Positions 26,962 through 35,017 of a stretch of DNA of 64,000 bases are shown here, piece after piece. Each line of letters opens with the position of its first letter. The stretch's first letter is position 1. The position numbers and the translations under genes were made by a program. Where the stretch lies: assembly GCA_947259315.1 (NCBI GenBank), contig CAMYLR010000012.1, forward strand, positions 1 to 64,000. The letters are read 5' to 3'. The notes under the pieces are model-generated. The model worked only from the letters and a program-made list of their open reading frames with translations, was not told where the DNA came from and ran no database searches. Origin of the DNA: an uncultured Gemmatimonadales bacterium (GTDB lineage Bacteria; Gemmatimonadota; Gemmatimonadetes; JACCXV01; JAHWKZ01).

Positions 26962-27990
26962 ATGCCCACAGTCACTCTCATCAAAGGCGACGGCATCGGG
27001 CCCGAAGTCGTCGATGCGGCGATCCGCGTCATCGAGGCGGCCGGAGCGACGATCGAATGGGATGAGCAAGTCGCCGGTGTGACCGCGGTCGAGCGGGGTT
27101 TGGAGACCCTGCCGCCGGTTACGCTCGACTCTTTCCGTGACAGCAGGGTATGCCTCAAGGGGCCCCTCACGACCCCCATCGGTTCCGGGTTTCGAAGCGT
27201 CAACGTAGCGCTCCGTAAGGAGTTCGACCTCTACGCCAACGTGCGGCCGTCAAAATCACTGGTACCAGGCGGGCGCTACGATGACGTCGACCTGGTGGTC
27301 ATCCGCGAGAACACCGAAGGTCTCTACGCCGGCATCGAGCACTACATCGATACCAAGCGCAGCGCCGCCGAGTCGATCACGATCGTCACTCAGGACGCCT
27401 CGCGGAGGGTCATCAAGTTCGCGTTCGATTACGTCGCCGGGCGTCCGAAACAGCATCTCACATTGGTTCACAAGGCCAACATCCTGAAGTACACGAGTGG
27501 TCTGTTCCTCGAAGTCGGCAAAGAGCTTGCGGACGACCACCCGGAGATCGAGTTCAACGATCGGATCATAGACAACATGGCGATGCAGCTGGTGCTCGAT
27601 CCTCATCAGTTCGACACGATCGTGACGACGAACATGTTCGGTGACATCCTGTCGGACTTGTGCGCGGGTCTCGTCGGCGGGTTGGGCATGGCCCCAGCCG
27701 CAAACGTGGGCGAAGAAATGGCGATGTTCGAAGCGGTGCATGGATCGGCGCCGGATATCGCCGGCAAGCAGATCGCGAATCCGACCGCCCTGATCCTGGC
27801 GGCGGCGATGCTGTGCGAGCACATCGATCAAGCCGAGGCCGGTGATCGTTCGCGCGCCGCGGTCGAGCGGGTGCTGCTCGAGGGCCAGGTTCGAACCCCA
27901 GATCTCGGCGGCTCGGCGACCACCGTTGAATTCTGCGATGAGGTCGTCAGAGCGCTCGAGCGAATCCCGACCGCGGAGGCAGTGCGCTAA
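26962..27990 (+). CDS. NAD-dependent isocitrate/homoisocitrate dehydrogenase family enzyme
   Basis: A 342-residue beta-decarboxylating dehydrogenase. KGPLTTPIGSGFRSVNVALR is the isocitrate-type substrate loop, followed by DLYANVRPSKS, RENTEGLYAG and the signature NMFGDILSDLCAGLVGGLGM. Known relatives are NAD-isocitrate and homoisocitrate dehydrogenases. ATG 26962 directly follows a possible GTG start at 26959. The stop shares a base with the next ATG (TAATG), so it leads an operon with glutaryl-CoA dehydrogenase, crotonase and aldehyde dehydrogenase. Confidence 0.87.
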   Translation: MPTVTLIKGDGIGPEVVDAAIRVIEAAGATIEWDEQVAGVTAVERGLETLPPVTLDSFRDSRVCLKGPLTTPIGSGFRSVNVALRKEFDLYANVRPSKSLVPGGRYDDVDLVVIRENTEGLYAGIEHYIDTKRSAAESITIVTQDASRRVIKFAFDYVAGRPKQHLTLVHKANILKYTSGLFLEVGKELADDHPEIEFNDRIIDNMAMQLVLDPHQFDTIVTTNMFGDILSDLCAGLVGGLGMAPAANVGEEMAMFEAVHGSAPDIAGKQIANPTALILAAAMLCEHIDQAEAGDRSRAAVERVLLEGQVRTPDLGGSATTVEFCDEVVRALERIPTAEAVR

Positions 27991-29156
27991 TGGCTTTCAA
28001 AGGCGTTGACTATCTAGATCTCGATTCCGAGCTGACATCCGAGGAACGAATGACCCGCGACACGGTGCGTCGCTTTGTCGACGAGCAGGTCATGGAGATC
28101 ATCGAGGAGGCGTACCTCGAAGGGCGCTTTCCGGTGGAGTTGATCCCAGGTTTAGGGGAGCTGGGCGTCCTCGGCGCCAATCTGCCCGAGGAGTATGGCT
28201 GTGCAGGCATGAACAACGTCGCCTACGGGTTGATCATGCAGGAGCTCGAGCGCGGCGACAGCGGTTTACGCTCCTTCGTCTCGGTTCAGGGCGCGCTGGT
28301 CATGTACCCGATCTTCACTTTTGGTTCGGAGGAGCAGAAGCGGCGCTGGCTACCGGCGATGGCGAGCGGCGAGGCGATCGGCTGTTTCGGCCTGACCGAG
28401 GCCGACTTCGGGTCGAATCCGGGCGGGATGGCGACACGCGCCGAACGCGACGGCGACGGGTGGGTACTAAACGGCTCCAAGATGTGGATCACCAACGGTT
28501 CGATGGCGCACGTGGCGGTCGTCTGGGCCCAAACGCCGGACGGGATTCGGGGATTTCTGGTCGAGCGCGGGACCGACGGGTTCGACACCGTGGAGATGCA
28601 CGGCAAGCACTCGCTTCGCGCGTCGGATACGTCGGAGCTGGTGTTCAACGATGTGCGGCTGCCCGGCGACGCGATTCTGCCTGGCTCCGACGGCCTGAAG
28701 AGCCCGCTCATGTGTTTGACGCAAGCTCGCTACGGGATCGCCTGGGGTGCCGTCGGTTCGGCGATGGCGTGCTACGAGGAAGCGCTGCGGTACACCACCG
28801 AACGGGTGCAGTTCGACCGTCCGATCGCCGGTTTTCAGCTCATGCAGCAGAAGCTCGTCGAGATACTCGACCGGGTGACGCTCGGTCAGCTGCTGGCGTA
28901 CCGTGTGGGCCGGCTAAAGGACGCCGGCAAACTCAAGCACACACACGTATCGTTGGCGAAGCGACACAACGTCATGATGGCGCGCGAGGTGGCTAGCACC
29001 GCCCGTTGGGCGCTGGGCGCCAATGGCATACACTCGGAGTACCAGGTCATGCGGCACATGTGCAACCTCGAGACGGTGTTCACATACGAGGGGACGCACG
29101 ACATTCATACGTTGATCATCGGTAACGATATTACCGGCCTGAACGCTTTTACTTGA
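27990..29156 (+). CDS. Glutaryl-CoA dehydrogenase
   Basis: A 388-residue acyl-CoA dehydrogenase of the glutaryl-CoA subgroup, which oxidatively decarboxylates glutaryl-CoA to crotonyl-CoA. Diagnostic blocks are LRSFVSVQGALVMYPI, FGLTEADFGSNPGGM and the C-terminal TYEGTHDIHTLIIG, with the catalytic Glu in YEGT. Translation is coupled to the upstream dehydrogenase (TAATG). Glutaryl-CoA arises from lysine, tryptophan or dicarboxylate breakdown; the crotonase and aldehyde dehydrogenase downstream are consistent with that. Confidence 0.9.
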   Translation: MAFKGVDYLDLDSELTSEERMTRDTVRRFVDEQVMEIIEEAYLEGRFPVELIPGLGELGVLGANLPEEYGCAGMNNVAYGLIMQELERGDSGLRSFVSVQGALVMYPIFTFGSEEQKRRWLPAMASGEAIGCFGLTEADFGSNPGGMATRAERDGDGWVLNGSKMWITNGSMAHVAVVWAQTPDGIRGFLVERGTDGFDTVEMHGKHSLRASDTSELVFNDVRLPGDAILPGSDGLKSPLMCLTQARYGIAWGAVGSAMACYEEALRYTTERVQFDRPIAGFQLMQQKLVEILDRVTLGQLLAYRVGRLKDAGKLKHTHVSLAKRHNVMMAREVASTARWALGANGIHSEYQVMRHMCNLETVFTYEGTHDIHTLIIGNDITGLNAFT

Positions 29157-29188
29157 TCGAACCGTGCTGTACCCAAATGGAGGATTCG

Positions 29189-29989
29189 ATGGCTGAAAAG
29201 AAGCTCATTAGCGTCGAGAAGGAGAACGGAATCGCGATCTTCACCCTCGACGACCCGCCCGCGAACACCTACACCCACGAGATGATGAAGCAGCTCGACG
29301 CGGCCATCATCGATGCTCGCTTCGACACCGACGTGCACGTGATCGTGTTGACTGGGTCGGGCGAGAAGTTCTTCTGTGCGGGCGCCAACATCGACATGCT
29401 GTCCCAGTCTGACCCGACGTGGAAGTACTTCTTCTGCCTGCACGCCAACGAGACGCTGTCACGGCTCGAGCACACGCCGAAGCTGGTTATCGCCGCGCTC
29501 AACGGGCATACCGTGGGCGGGGGCCTCGAGGTGGCGATGGCGGCCGACCTGCGGTTCGCTCGCAGTGGCGCGGGCAAGATCGGTCTGCCCGAGGTGACGC
29601 TGGGGGTGCTCCCTGGCACCGGGGGCACGCAGCGGCTGACGCGGTTGGTAGGCAAGTCAAAAGCGATCGAGCTGATGGCGACGGGGCGCAACTTCGAGAT
29701 GGAAGAAGCCGCCGAGCTGGGGATCATCAACGCCGCCTGGGAAGCGGAGTCGAACGACGCGTTCATCGACAAGGTGAAAGAGTACGCGATGCAGTTCACG
29801 ACCCCCGCCAAGGCGTCGATGGCGGTCGGGCACATCAAGCGCGCCTGTCAATCGGGTGGTGAGCTGCCGATGGAGCAAGGGTTGGCGATCGAGCGCGAGC
29901 TGCAGGCCAAGCTGTTCGCGTCCGATGACGCCAAGGAAGGGCTAAACGCGTTTGTCGAAAAGCGGAAGCCCGAGTTCGCGGGGCGCTAG
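29189..29989 (+). CDS. Enoyl-CoA hydratase/isomerase
   Basis: A 266-residue crotonase. It has FFCAGANIDML, NGHTVGGGLEVAMAADL and LPEVTLGVLPGTGGTQRL, with the two catalytic glutamates at the usual places. TGGAGGA sits just upstream of ATG 29189, which decides the start over an in-frame ATG at 29177 and a TTG at 29153. It would hydrate the crotonyl-CoA made by the preceding enzyme. The stop is immediately followed by the aldehyde dehydrogenase ATG. Confidence 0.9.
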   Translation: MAEKKLISVEKENGIAIFTLDDPPANTYTHEMMKQLDAAIIDARFDTDVHVIVLTGSGEKFFCAGANIDMLSQSDPTWKYFFCLHANETLSRLEHTPKLVIAALNGHTVGGGLEVAMAADLRFARSGAGKIGLPEVTLGVLPGTGGTQRLTRLVGKSKAIELMATGRNFEMEEAAELGIINAAWEAESNDAFIDKVKEYAMQFTTPAKASMAVGHIKRACQSGGELPMEQGLAIERELQAKLFASDDAKEGLNAFVEKRKPEFAGR

Positions 29990-31465
29990 ATGACGACCGC
30001 AACGGCGCCCGCGCTGCCCGACGTGCTGCTCCCGGGTCGGCTGTTCATCGACGGTGAGTGGCAGGACGCCGAGAGCACCGAAACGTTCGAGGTAATCAAT
30101 CCCGCGTTGGCAGAGCCGTGCACAGAGGTCGCGGAGGCCGACAGCGCGGACGTCGATCGAGCCGTCCGTGCTGCGCGAGCGGCGTTCGAGTCCGGCCCCT
30201 GGCCCGACATGACGCCGCGCAATCGAGGTCGCCTGTTGTGGGCGCTCGCGAAGCGGCTCGAGGAGCGGAAGAAAGAGGTCGCGCTGGTCGAGACGCTCAA
30301 CAACGGCAAGCCGCTGTTCGAGAGCGGGATCGACGTCAACATGACGATCGAGACGTTCGAGTACTACGCCGGTTGGACGACCAAGATCGAAGGCGCCACG
30401 ATTCCAGTTTCGGTGCCCGGTCAGTTCGCCTACACCCGCCACGAACCGGTCGGTGTGGTGGGCGCGATCGTCCCCTGGAACTTCCCGCTCAACTTGGCGT
30501 CGTGGAAGGTGGCTCCGGCGCTGGCGGCGGGGTGCACGGTGGTTCTAAAACCGGCCAGCGAGACTCCGCTCACCGCGCTCCTATTGGCTGATGTCGCTCG
30601 AGAGGTCGGCGTCCCCGATGGCGTGCTGAACGTCGTTCCGGGCGGCGGGTCGACCGCCGGCGAGGCGCTCGTCAAACATCCGGGCGTAGACAAGATCGCG
30701 TTCACGGGATCGACCGCGGTTGGCGTCCGGATCGCCAAGACGGCAGCCGATACGGTCAAGCGGGTGTCGCTCGAGCTGGGAGGCAAGAGCCCCAACATCG
30801 TCTTCGCCGACGCCGACCTGCCGGCGGCGGTCAAGGGGGCGATCGGTGGGATCTTCTACGGCAAAGGTGAGGTGTGCGCGGCCGGCAGCCGGCTGTTTGT
30901 CGAGAGCAGTGCGCACGATCAAGTTGTCGACGGCGTCGCGGCCGGCACCGCCAAGCTCACGGTCGGCGACCCGCTCGAGAAGTCGACCCGCATCGGCGCG
31001 ATCGTTTCGGAGAAGCAGATGGAGACCGTGCTGGGCTATATCGAGCGCGGCAAAGAGGAGGGCGCAACGGTCGTCGCCGGAGGCGGCCGGGCCGACATCG
31101 AGCCCGGGTACTTCGTAGAGCCGACGGTGTTTGACGGGGTGACCAACGACATGACGATCGCCCAGGAGGAGATCTTCGGGCCCGTGCTGGCGACGATCAC
31201 GTTCGACGACGTCGACGAAGCGATCGAACAAGCCAACGCGTCGCCGTACGGTCTGGCGGCCGCGGTTTGGACGAGCGACGTCAAGAAAGCGCACTACGTA
31301 GCCCACCGCCTAAAGGCGGGCACCGTGTGGATCAACACCTACAATCTGTACGACGCGGCGAACCCGTTTGGCGGCTACAAACAGAGCGGCTACGGGCGCG
31401 ATCTGGGGAAGTACGCGCTCGAGCAATACACTGAGACGAAGTCGGTTTGGGTAAACCTGAGGTGA
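29990..31465 (+). CDS. NAD(P)-dependent aldehyde dehydrogenase
   Basis: A 491-residue member of the ALDH superfamily. It has PWNFPL, the cofactor loop FTGSTAVG, the general-base Glu262 in LELGGKSPNI and the nucleophile Cys296 in GEVCAAGSR, plus EEIFGPV near the end. ATG follows the crotonase TAG without a gap. Relatives act on betaine aldehyde, aminoaldehydes or 2-aminomuconate semialdehyde; the operon with glutaryl-CoA dehydrogenase makes a semialdehyde feeding that route plausible, but this is inference. Confidence 0.9.
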   Translation: MTTATAPALPDVLLPGRLFIDGEWQDAESTETFEVINPALAEPCTEVAEADSADVDRAVRAARAAFESGPWPDMTPRNRGRLLWALAKRLEERKKEVALVETLNNGKPLFESGIDVNMTIETFEYYAGWTTKIEGATIPVSVPGQFAYTRHEPVGVVGAIVPWNFPLNLASWKVAPALAAGCTVVLKPASETPLTALLLADVAREVGVPDGVLNVVPGGGSTAGEALVKHPGVDKIAFTGSTAVGVRIAKTAADTVKRVSLELGGKSPNIVFADADLPAAVKGAIGGIFYGKGEVCAAGSRLFVESSAHDQVVDGVAAGTAKLTVGDPLEKSTRIGAIVSEKQMETVLGYIERGKEEGATVVAGGGRADIEPGYFVEPTVFDGVTNDMTIAQEEIFGPVLATITFDDVDEAIEQANASPYGLAAAVWTSDVKKAHYVAHRLKAGTVWINTYNLYDAANPFGGYKQSGYGRDLGKYALEQYTETKSVWVNLR

Positions 31466-31478
31466 CAGGCAGCTCCGC

Positions 31479-32789
31479 GTGAGCAAGCGCTTCCTACTCG
31501 ACACCAACGTTTTGCTGCACGACCCGAAGGCGTTGCTCGCGTTCGAGGACAACGCGGTGCTCTTGCCGATCTACGTCATCGAGGAGATCGACCGCTTCAA
31601 GCGTCAGCTGACCGGGCTGGGCGAAAACGCGCGCTGGATCAGCCGTTTCCTGGATCGTCTGCGCCGCCAAGGTCGGCTATCGGAGGGCGTCCCGCTCGAA
31701 ACCGGGGGGTCGCTGAAGGTCGTCTTCGACCCCGACAACCCACAGCAGCCGATCACACACGGCAACGGCACGGTCGACAACGAGATCCTCAAGATCGCGC
31801 GGCACATTCGCGATGAGGATCCCGACGTTCCGCTGATCCTGGTGACCAAAGACGTAAACCTCAGAATCAAGGCTGACGCGCTCGGGCTGGCGGCCGAGGA
31901 TTACGAAACCGACCGCGTTCGGCTCGACGACCTCTACTCGGGACAGACCGAGCTGGAGCTGGGGGCGGAGGAGCTCGATCGGTTCCGCGAGGCGGGTGAG
32001 CTACCGTTGGTCGAGGGCGAGTTCTTCCCCAACGAGTACACGCTCCTGCGCGACCCCGAGGACGAGTCAAACACCGCGCTGGCTCGGATCGACGTTTTCG
32101 GCGGCCGGCTGTTGGCGTTGACCTCGAGCAGCGAAGGCGTGCAAGGCATCCGGCCGCGCAACAAGGAGCAGTACTTCGCGCTCGACGCGCTGCTCGACCC
32201 CTCGATCGTATTGGTCACCCTGATGGGCAAGGCGGGCACCGGGAAGACGTTGCTGGCGCTGGCGGCGGGCCTCGAACAAGTGCTTTCGGACGGTCCCTAT
32301 CGTCACCTGCTCGTCTCGCGACCGACGTTCCCGATGGGCAAAGACATCGGTTACCTGCCGGGCAACGTGGCCGAGAAGCTGAACCCCTGGATGCAACCGA
32401 TCTTCGACAATCTTGCGCTGCTGTTGGAGGGCCGGCGCAGCCGCAACGGCGATCGATCGGTGAGCGAGCTCATCCGGAGTGGAACGGTCGCCGTCGAGCC
32501 GCTGACCCACATCCGGGGCCGGTCGATCCCGCAGCAGTTCATGCTCGTCGACGAAGCACAGAACCTGACCCCGCTCGAGGTGAAGACGATCCTGACCCGC
32601 GTCGGCGACCACACCAAGCTCGTCCTGACCGGCGACCCGTGGCAGATCGACACCCCGTACATCGACTCATCGACCAACGGCTTCAACCACGTCGTCCAGC
32701 ACTTCCGCGATGTCCCGCTAGCGGCCCACATCGAGCTCCGCAAGGGCGAGCGGTCAAAGCTCGCCGAATACGCCGCCAACCTGCTGTAG
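31479..32789 (+). CDS. PIN-PhoH fusion ATPase
   Basis: A 436-residue protein. Residues 1-150 form a PIN nuclease-like domain (FLLDTNVLLHDP at the N-terminus). Residues 230-430 are a PhoH P-loop ATPase with Walker A GKAGTGKT and Walker B MLVDEAQNL. Such PhoH2-type proteins are RNA helicase/RNases. It starts at GTG 31479, 13 bases after the aldehyde dehydrogenase, but is probably unrelated to it metabolically. It is the nearest RNA-acting gene upstream of the large noncoding RNA locus at 33873. Confidence 0.9.
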   Translation: MSKRFLLDTNVLLHDPKALLAFEDNAVLLPIYVIEEIDRFKRQLTGLGENARWISRFLDRLRRQGRLSEGVPLETGGSLKVVFDPDNPQQPITHGNGTVDNEILKIARHIRDEDPDVPLILVTKDVNLRIKADALGLAAEDYETDRVRLDDLYSGQTELELGAEELDRFREAGELPLVEGEFFPNEYTLLRDPEDESNTALARIDVFGGRLLALTSSSEGVQGIRPRNKEQYFALDALLDPSIVLVTLMGKAGTGKTLLALAAGLEQVLSDGPYRHLLVSRPTFPMGKDIGYLPGNVAEKLNPWMQPIFDNLALLLEGRRSRNGDRSVSELIRSGTVAVEPLTHIRGRSIPQQFMLVDEAQNLTPLEVKTILTRVGDHTKLVLTGDPWQIDTPYIDSSTNGFNHVVQHFRDVPLAAHIELRKGERSKLAEYAANLL

Positions 32790-32847
32790 CCAAGCCGGCC
32801 ACGAGCCACCACCGATTTTGGAAGCGAGGGGGTCAAAGATCGGGATG

Positions 32848-32901
32848 GGACAGGTGCGCCCTGTCCACTATTTGTAGAACAAAACTCTTGACAAGTATTA
32901 T
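32848..32901 (+). promoter_or_regulatory. Inverted repeat and candidate promoter of the fasciclin gene
   Basis: GGACAGG-TGCGC-CCTGTCC (32848-32866) is a perfect inverted repeat that could be an operator or the end of the phoH transcript. Directly after it TTGTAG (32872-32877), an 18-base spacer and TATTAT (32896-32901) lie in a markedly AT-rich patch. An alternative TTGACA at 32888-32893 has only a poorly spaced -10 (TATAGG). The leader to the fasciclin ATG would be about 90 bases. Confidence 0.45.
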
Positions 32902-32999
32902 ACATACATATAGGGTCCAGGGGTCAACCTAAACACCGGGTCCCATCAATCCAGCGTGGGATTCGGTCGACCTCCGAGTCCAAGAACAGGGAGCCCAGC

Positions 33000-33575
33000 A
33001 TGAGGTTTTTGAAAACGACCGGTCTGGCACTGGCCAGCGCATTGGTTCTGGCCGCATGCCAGGACTCCGCCGCTCCAACCGGGGCCGATCTCGCACTCAA
33101 CGGCGGCGAGGCACAAGTAGCGATGAAGGGGCGCGCCGACCTGCCAAGCATCGCCGAGCTCGCCCAGGGCACGACTCTCGAGGTGGCCCTCGACGCGGCG
33201 ATGATAAAAGACGTGTTCGACGGCAAGCGGCACTACACGGTATTCGCGCCTACCGACGCGGCGTTCGATGCCACATTCGACTTTCTGCAGAACAGCTGCG
33301 GGATTACCCCCGGAGACCTGCTGGCCAATAAGGACTTGCTGACCCAGATCCTGCTGTTCCACGTGGCTCGGGGAGACCGGACATCAACGGCGCTGCTCGC
33401 CTCGGGACAGGTGCGCATGCTGGACGGGAACCGGGCCACGATCGAGAACGGAATGATCGAGGGTGCGACGCTCGGCCCGGTCGACATCCGAGCCCGCAAT
33501 GGTATCGTTCATTTCATCGATGGCGTACTGATTCCGCCGGCGGTCGCGGATATTCTCGCCGACATCTGCTCTTAG
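33000..33575 (+). CDS. Fasciclin-domain lipoprotein
   Basis: A 191-residue predicted lipoprotein with signal ending in LVLAAC (Cys20) and an AAPTG-type linker. Residues 55-190 make one fasciclin (FAS1) domain: TVFAPTDAAFD, then LLFHVARG and the closing GIVHFIDGVLIPP. FAS1 domains mediate adhesion or matrix contacts at the cell surface. It has its own AT-rich promoter region and a strong terminator, so it is a single-gene unit immediately ahead of the noncoding RNA locus. Confidence 0.88.
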   Translation: MRFLKTTGLALASALVLAACQDSAAPTGADLALNGGEAQVAMKGRADLPSIAELAQGTTLEVALDAAMIKDVFDGKRHYTVFAPTDAAFDATFDFLQNSCGITPGDLLANKDLLTQILLFHVARGDRTSTALLASGQVRMLDGNRATIENGMIEGATLGPVDIRARNGIVHFIDGVLIPPAVADILADICS

Positions 33576-33584
33576 TTCGTCCAC

Positions 33585-33625
33585 AACGGCCCTGGGGTCC
33601 GAGATGCCCCGGGGCCGTTCTTTCT
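33585..33625 (+). terminator. Intrinsic terminator of the fasciclin gene
   Basis: A 13-pair stem (33585-33597 with 33607-33619, one T.G pair) with a 9-base loop, followed by TCTTTCT. It begins 10 bases after the stop and isolates the next transcription unit. Confidence 0.85.
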
Positions 33626-33835
33626 GTGAATAACGCGTGGATAAGTGGTGGAGAAAGAGACGCCACTTGTGGACACTCTGTGAAACCCTTGTACAGATCG
33701 TGCGAACCGATTCGACGCCTTTGGCTTACCGTTGTGATGTAGGAAATAGCTTGACATGAGGATCGCCAACTACCCGTTTGGGAAGCACTTGTCCGACCCC
33801 CGCAGCGACCTTGTAACTCTTTATAGCGCAATAAG
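33626..33835 (+). other. AT-richer spacer with a hairpin and DnaA-box-like 9-mers
   Basis: This gap has no credible gene. TGTGAATAA (33625-33633) and CGTGGATAA (33636-33644) each differ by one base from the DnaA box TGTGGATAA. AAGTGGTG (33643-33650) pairs with CGCCACTT (33661-33668) around a purine loop. A stray TTGACA at 33751 has no matching -10. Function unknown. Confidence 0.3.
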
Positions 33836-33865
33836 TTGACACACTTCGAGGCGTCTTCATATAAT
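33836..33865 (+). promoter_or_regulatory. Perfect-consensus sigma-70 promoter of the large noncoding RNA
   Basis: TTGACA (33836-33841), an 18-base spacer and TATAAT (33860-33865). Both hexamers match consensus exactly, the only such pair noticed in this high-GC window. The expected start, 7-8 bases after the -10, falls at 33872-33873, exactly where the 5' strand of the RNA's closing helix begins. Confidence 0.88.
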
Positions 33866-33872
33866 GATCTGC

Positions 33873-34912
33873 GAGGGTCGGATAGCGACCTGAAGCCTGG
33901 CACCGACACTCACTCCATGGGCCCTCAGGGAGGGCCGTGGACGTTCCATAGGCGAGTCACCGGAGCAGCGATGCCACCGGGGTCGTCAGCGCAAGCTCGG
34001 AACGACGCGGCTTAAAGCTCACGGAGCAGAGACGAGGTGCAAGAAGCGCATAAGGGTTGTGGTTCCCGACGGGGGGCCGACCACGTTGCGGATCGAAACC
34101 CTGAGAGGCCGGCGCGACGCCGCTTGGCGTCGCATGCTAAGCCTGCGAGGGGAGCACGCGGGACGCTGCGCGCAACGCAACAGCGGAATGCCCTAGAGCG
34201 CGGAAACCCCAAGGGAGTAACGAGTGGGCGCACGGCTAACCCCCGTTCGCCTGCGACGGATTCTCGCGGGGAGCGAGGCCCTGAAGTCGGGCCGGTGATG
34301 ATTTGGGATGTGGCTCCTGCGGGCTGCACCTGCTTTCAGAGACCGGTAAACGGCAAGAGGGCACAGGGCGCCGAGAGGCGTTACGGCTCCGCGGGAGGGG
34401 AAAGCTCCGAAGGGGAAAACCCCATGAGCGTTACCGGCCTGAAAAGGCTGGCAGGACGCGGGAGACGAAACGCGGCAAGAGGGTGGGAAACCCTGTAGTC
34501 GCACCGAAACCGGGACGAGGCAACTCCCGGGTGAGTGGGTTCCCGTATCCGGATGCGTTGAAGGGGGAGAAACTCTATGGGAGGCGCTGGCTTTCGAGAG
34601 GAAGTCGGCAGGCCGCCCCGGTAACACTCTGCAGGGGAGTCAACCCTCAGAGAGGCGGTGTGCGGACGTCTTTGACTTTCGCATGCCATCGGTGAGCCAG
34701 GAAAACCCCAAGGTCGGGGCGCAAGCTAACGACGAAGGGGGAGCGCGAAACCAATGCCCGCGCTACTTGCTCACCGGGATGACCTCTGAAAGGGAGGCGA
34801 AACCCAGGAGAGGAGGCGCTGGCCGCGAGACCTTGGTCGAGCGGCGGAGCGCAGCTGGGAACGGCTCGGACTCCGGAGGAGGAAACAGGCCTCAGGCTTT
34901 TCCGGCCCTCAC
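33873..34912 (+). ncRNA. Large structured noncoding RNA (about 1,040 nt), class unassigned
   Basis: No convincing gene lies here; the overlapping short frames on both strands have no family resemblance and no ribosome binding sites. The ends pair: GAGGGTCGG (33873-33881) with CCGGCCCTC (34902-34910), nine pairs with one G.U, then CCTGAAGCC (33889-33897) with GGCCTCAGG (34888-34896), nine positions with one mismatch. Local helices include 33920-33926/33930-33936, a GCAA-loop hairpin at 33988-33997 inside 33982-34006, GGGTT-GTGGT with ACCAC and AACCC (34054-34101), an 8-pair stem at 34114-34133, GGGG-AAAA-CCCC (34412-34423), a 7-pair GAAA-loop stem (34434-34451) and AGGGT/ACCCT (34480-34494). 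It starts at a perfect promoter and ends at a U-run. Size and build recall OLE, GOLLD and ROOL RNAs; membership cannot be judged by eye. Confidence 0.82.
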
Positions 34913-34919
34913 TTTTTTT
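34902..34919 (+). terminator. U-run after the closing helix of the noncoding RNA
   Basis: The 3' strand of the closing helix (34902-34910) is followed after AC by seven T (34913-34919). The helix plus U-run could terminate or mark the processed 3' end, with the stronger terminator at 34944 as back-up. Confidence 0.5.
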
Positions 34920-34943
34920 GCTGTCTCGTGCAGCGCGTCGAGA

Positions 34944-34974
34944 GCCGCCCGGTGTATGCCGGGCGGCTTTTTTT
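34944..34974 (+). terminator. Strong intrinsic terminator
   Basis: GCCGCCCGG (34944-34952) pairs perfectly with CCGGGCGGC (34959-34967) around a 6-base loop, followed by seven T (34968-34974). A textbook rho-independent terminator that closes the noncoding RNA unit. Confidence 0.93.
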
Positions 34975-34982
34975 GTGGCTGA

Positions 34983-35010
34983 TTGACACGCTCCGGCGCG
35001 GGGTGATATT
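34983..35010 (+). promoter_or_regulatory. Promoter of the thiolase operon, probably leaderless
   Basis: TTGACA (34983-34988), a 16-base spacer and GATATT (35005-35010). The thiolase ATG at 35018 is where transcription should start, and there is no ribosome binding site between, so the mRNA is probably leaderless. Confidence 0.55.
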
Positions 35011-35017
35011 CGACTCA

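Noticed and set aside
33625-33700. Replication origin
   Set aside because: Only two imperfect DnaA-box-like 9-mers, no AT-rich unwinding element of usual length and no dnaA, dnaN or rpmH nearby.
34037-34695. Open frames of 130-153 codons inside the noncoding locus (for example 34037-34498 and 34303-34695 on plus, 34193-34627 on minus)
   Set aside because: They overlap each other in several frames, have arginine/glycine-rich random composition, no ribosome binding site and no family resemblance, and they lie within a region of dense hairpins bounded by an RNA promoter and terminator.
33873-34912. RNase P RNA, tmRNA or a group II intron as the identity of the large RNA
   Set aside because: The conserved RNase P core (GAGGAAAGTCC-type and ACAGAA segments in the right places) was not found, tmRNA ends and tag frame are absent, and there is no group II domain V or GUGYG start. 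The length also exceeds RNase P and tmRNA.
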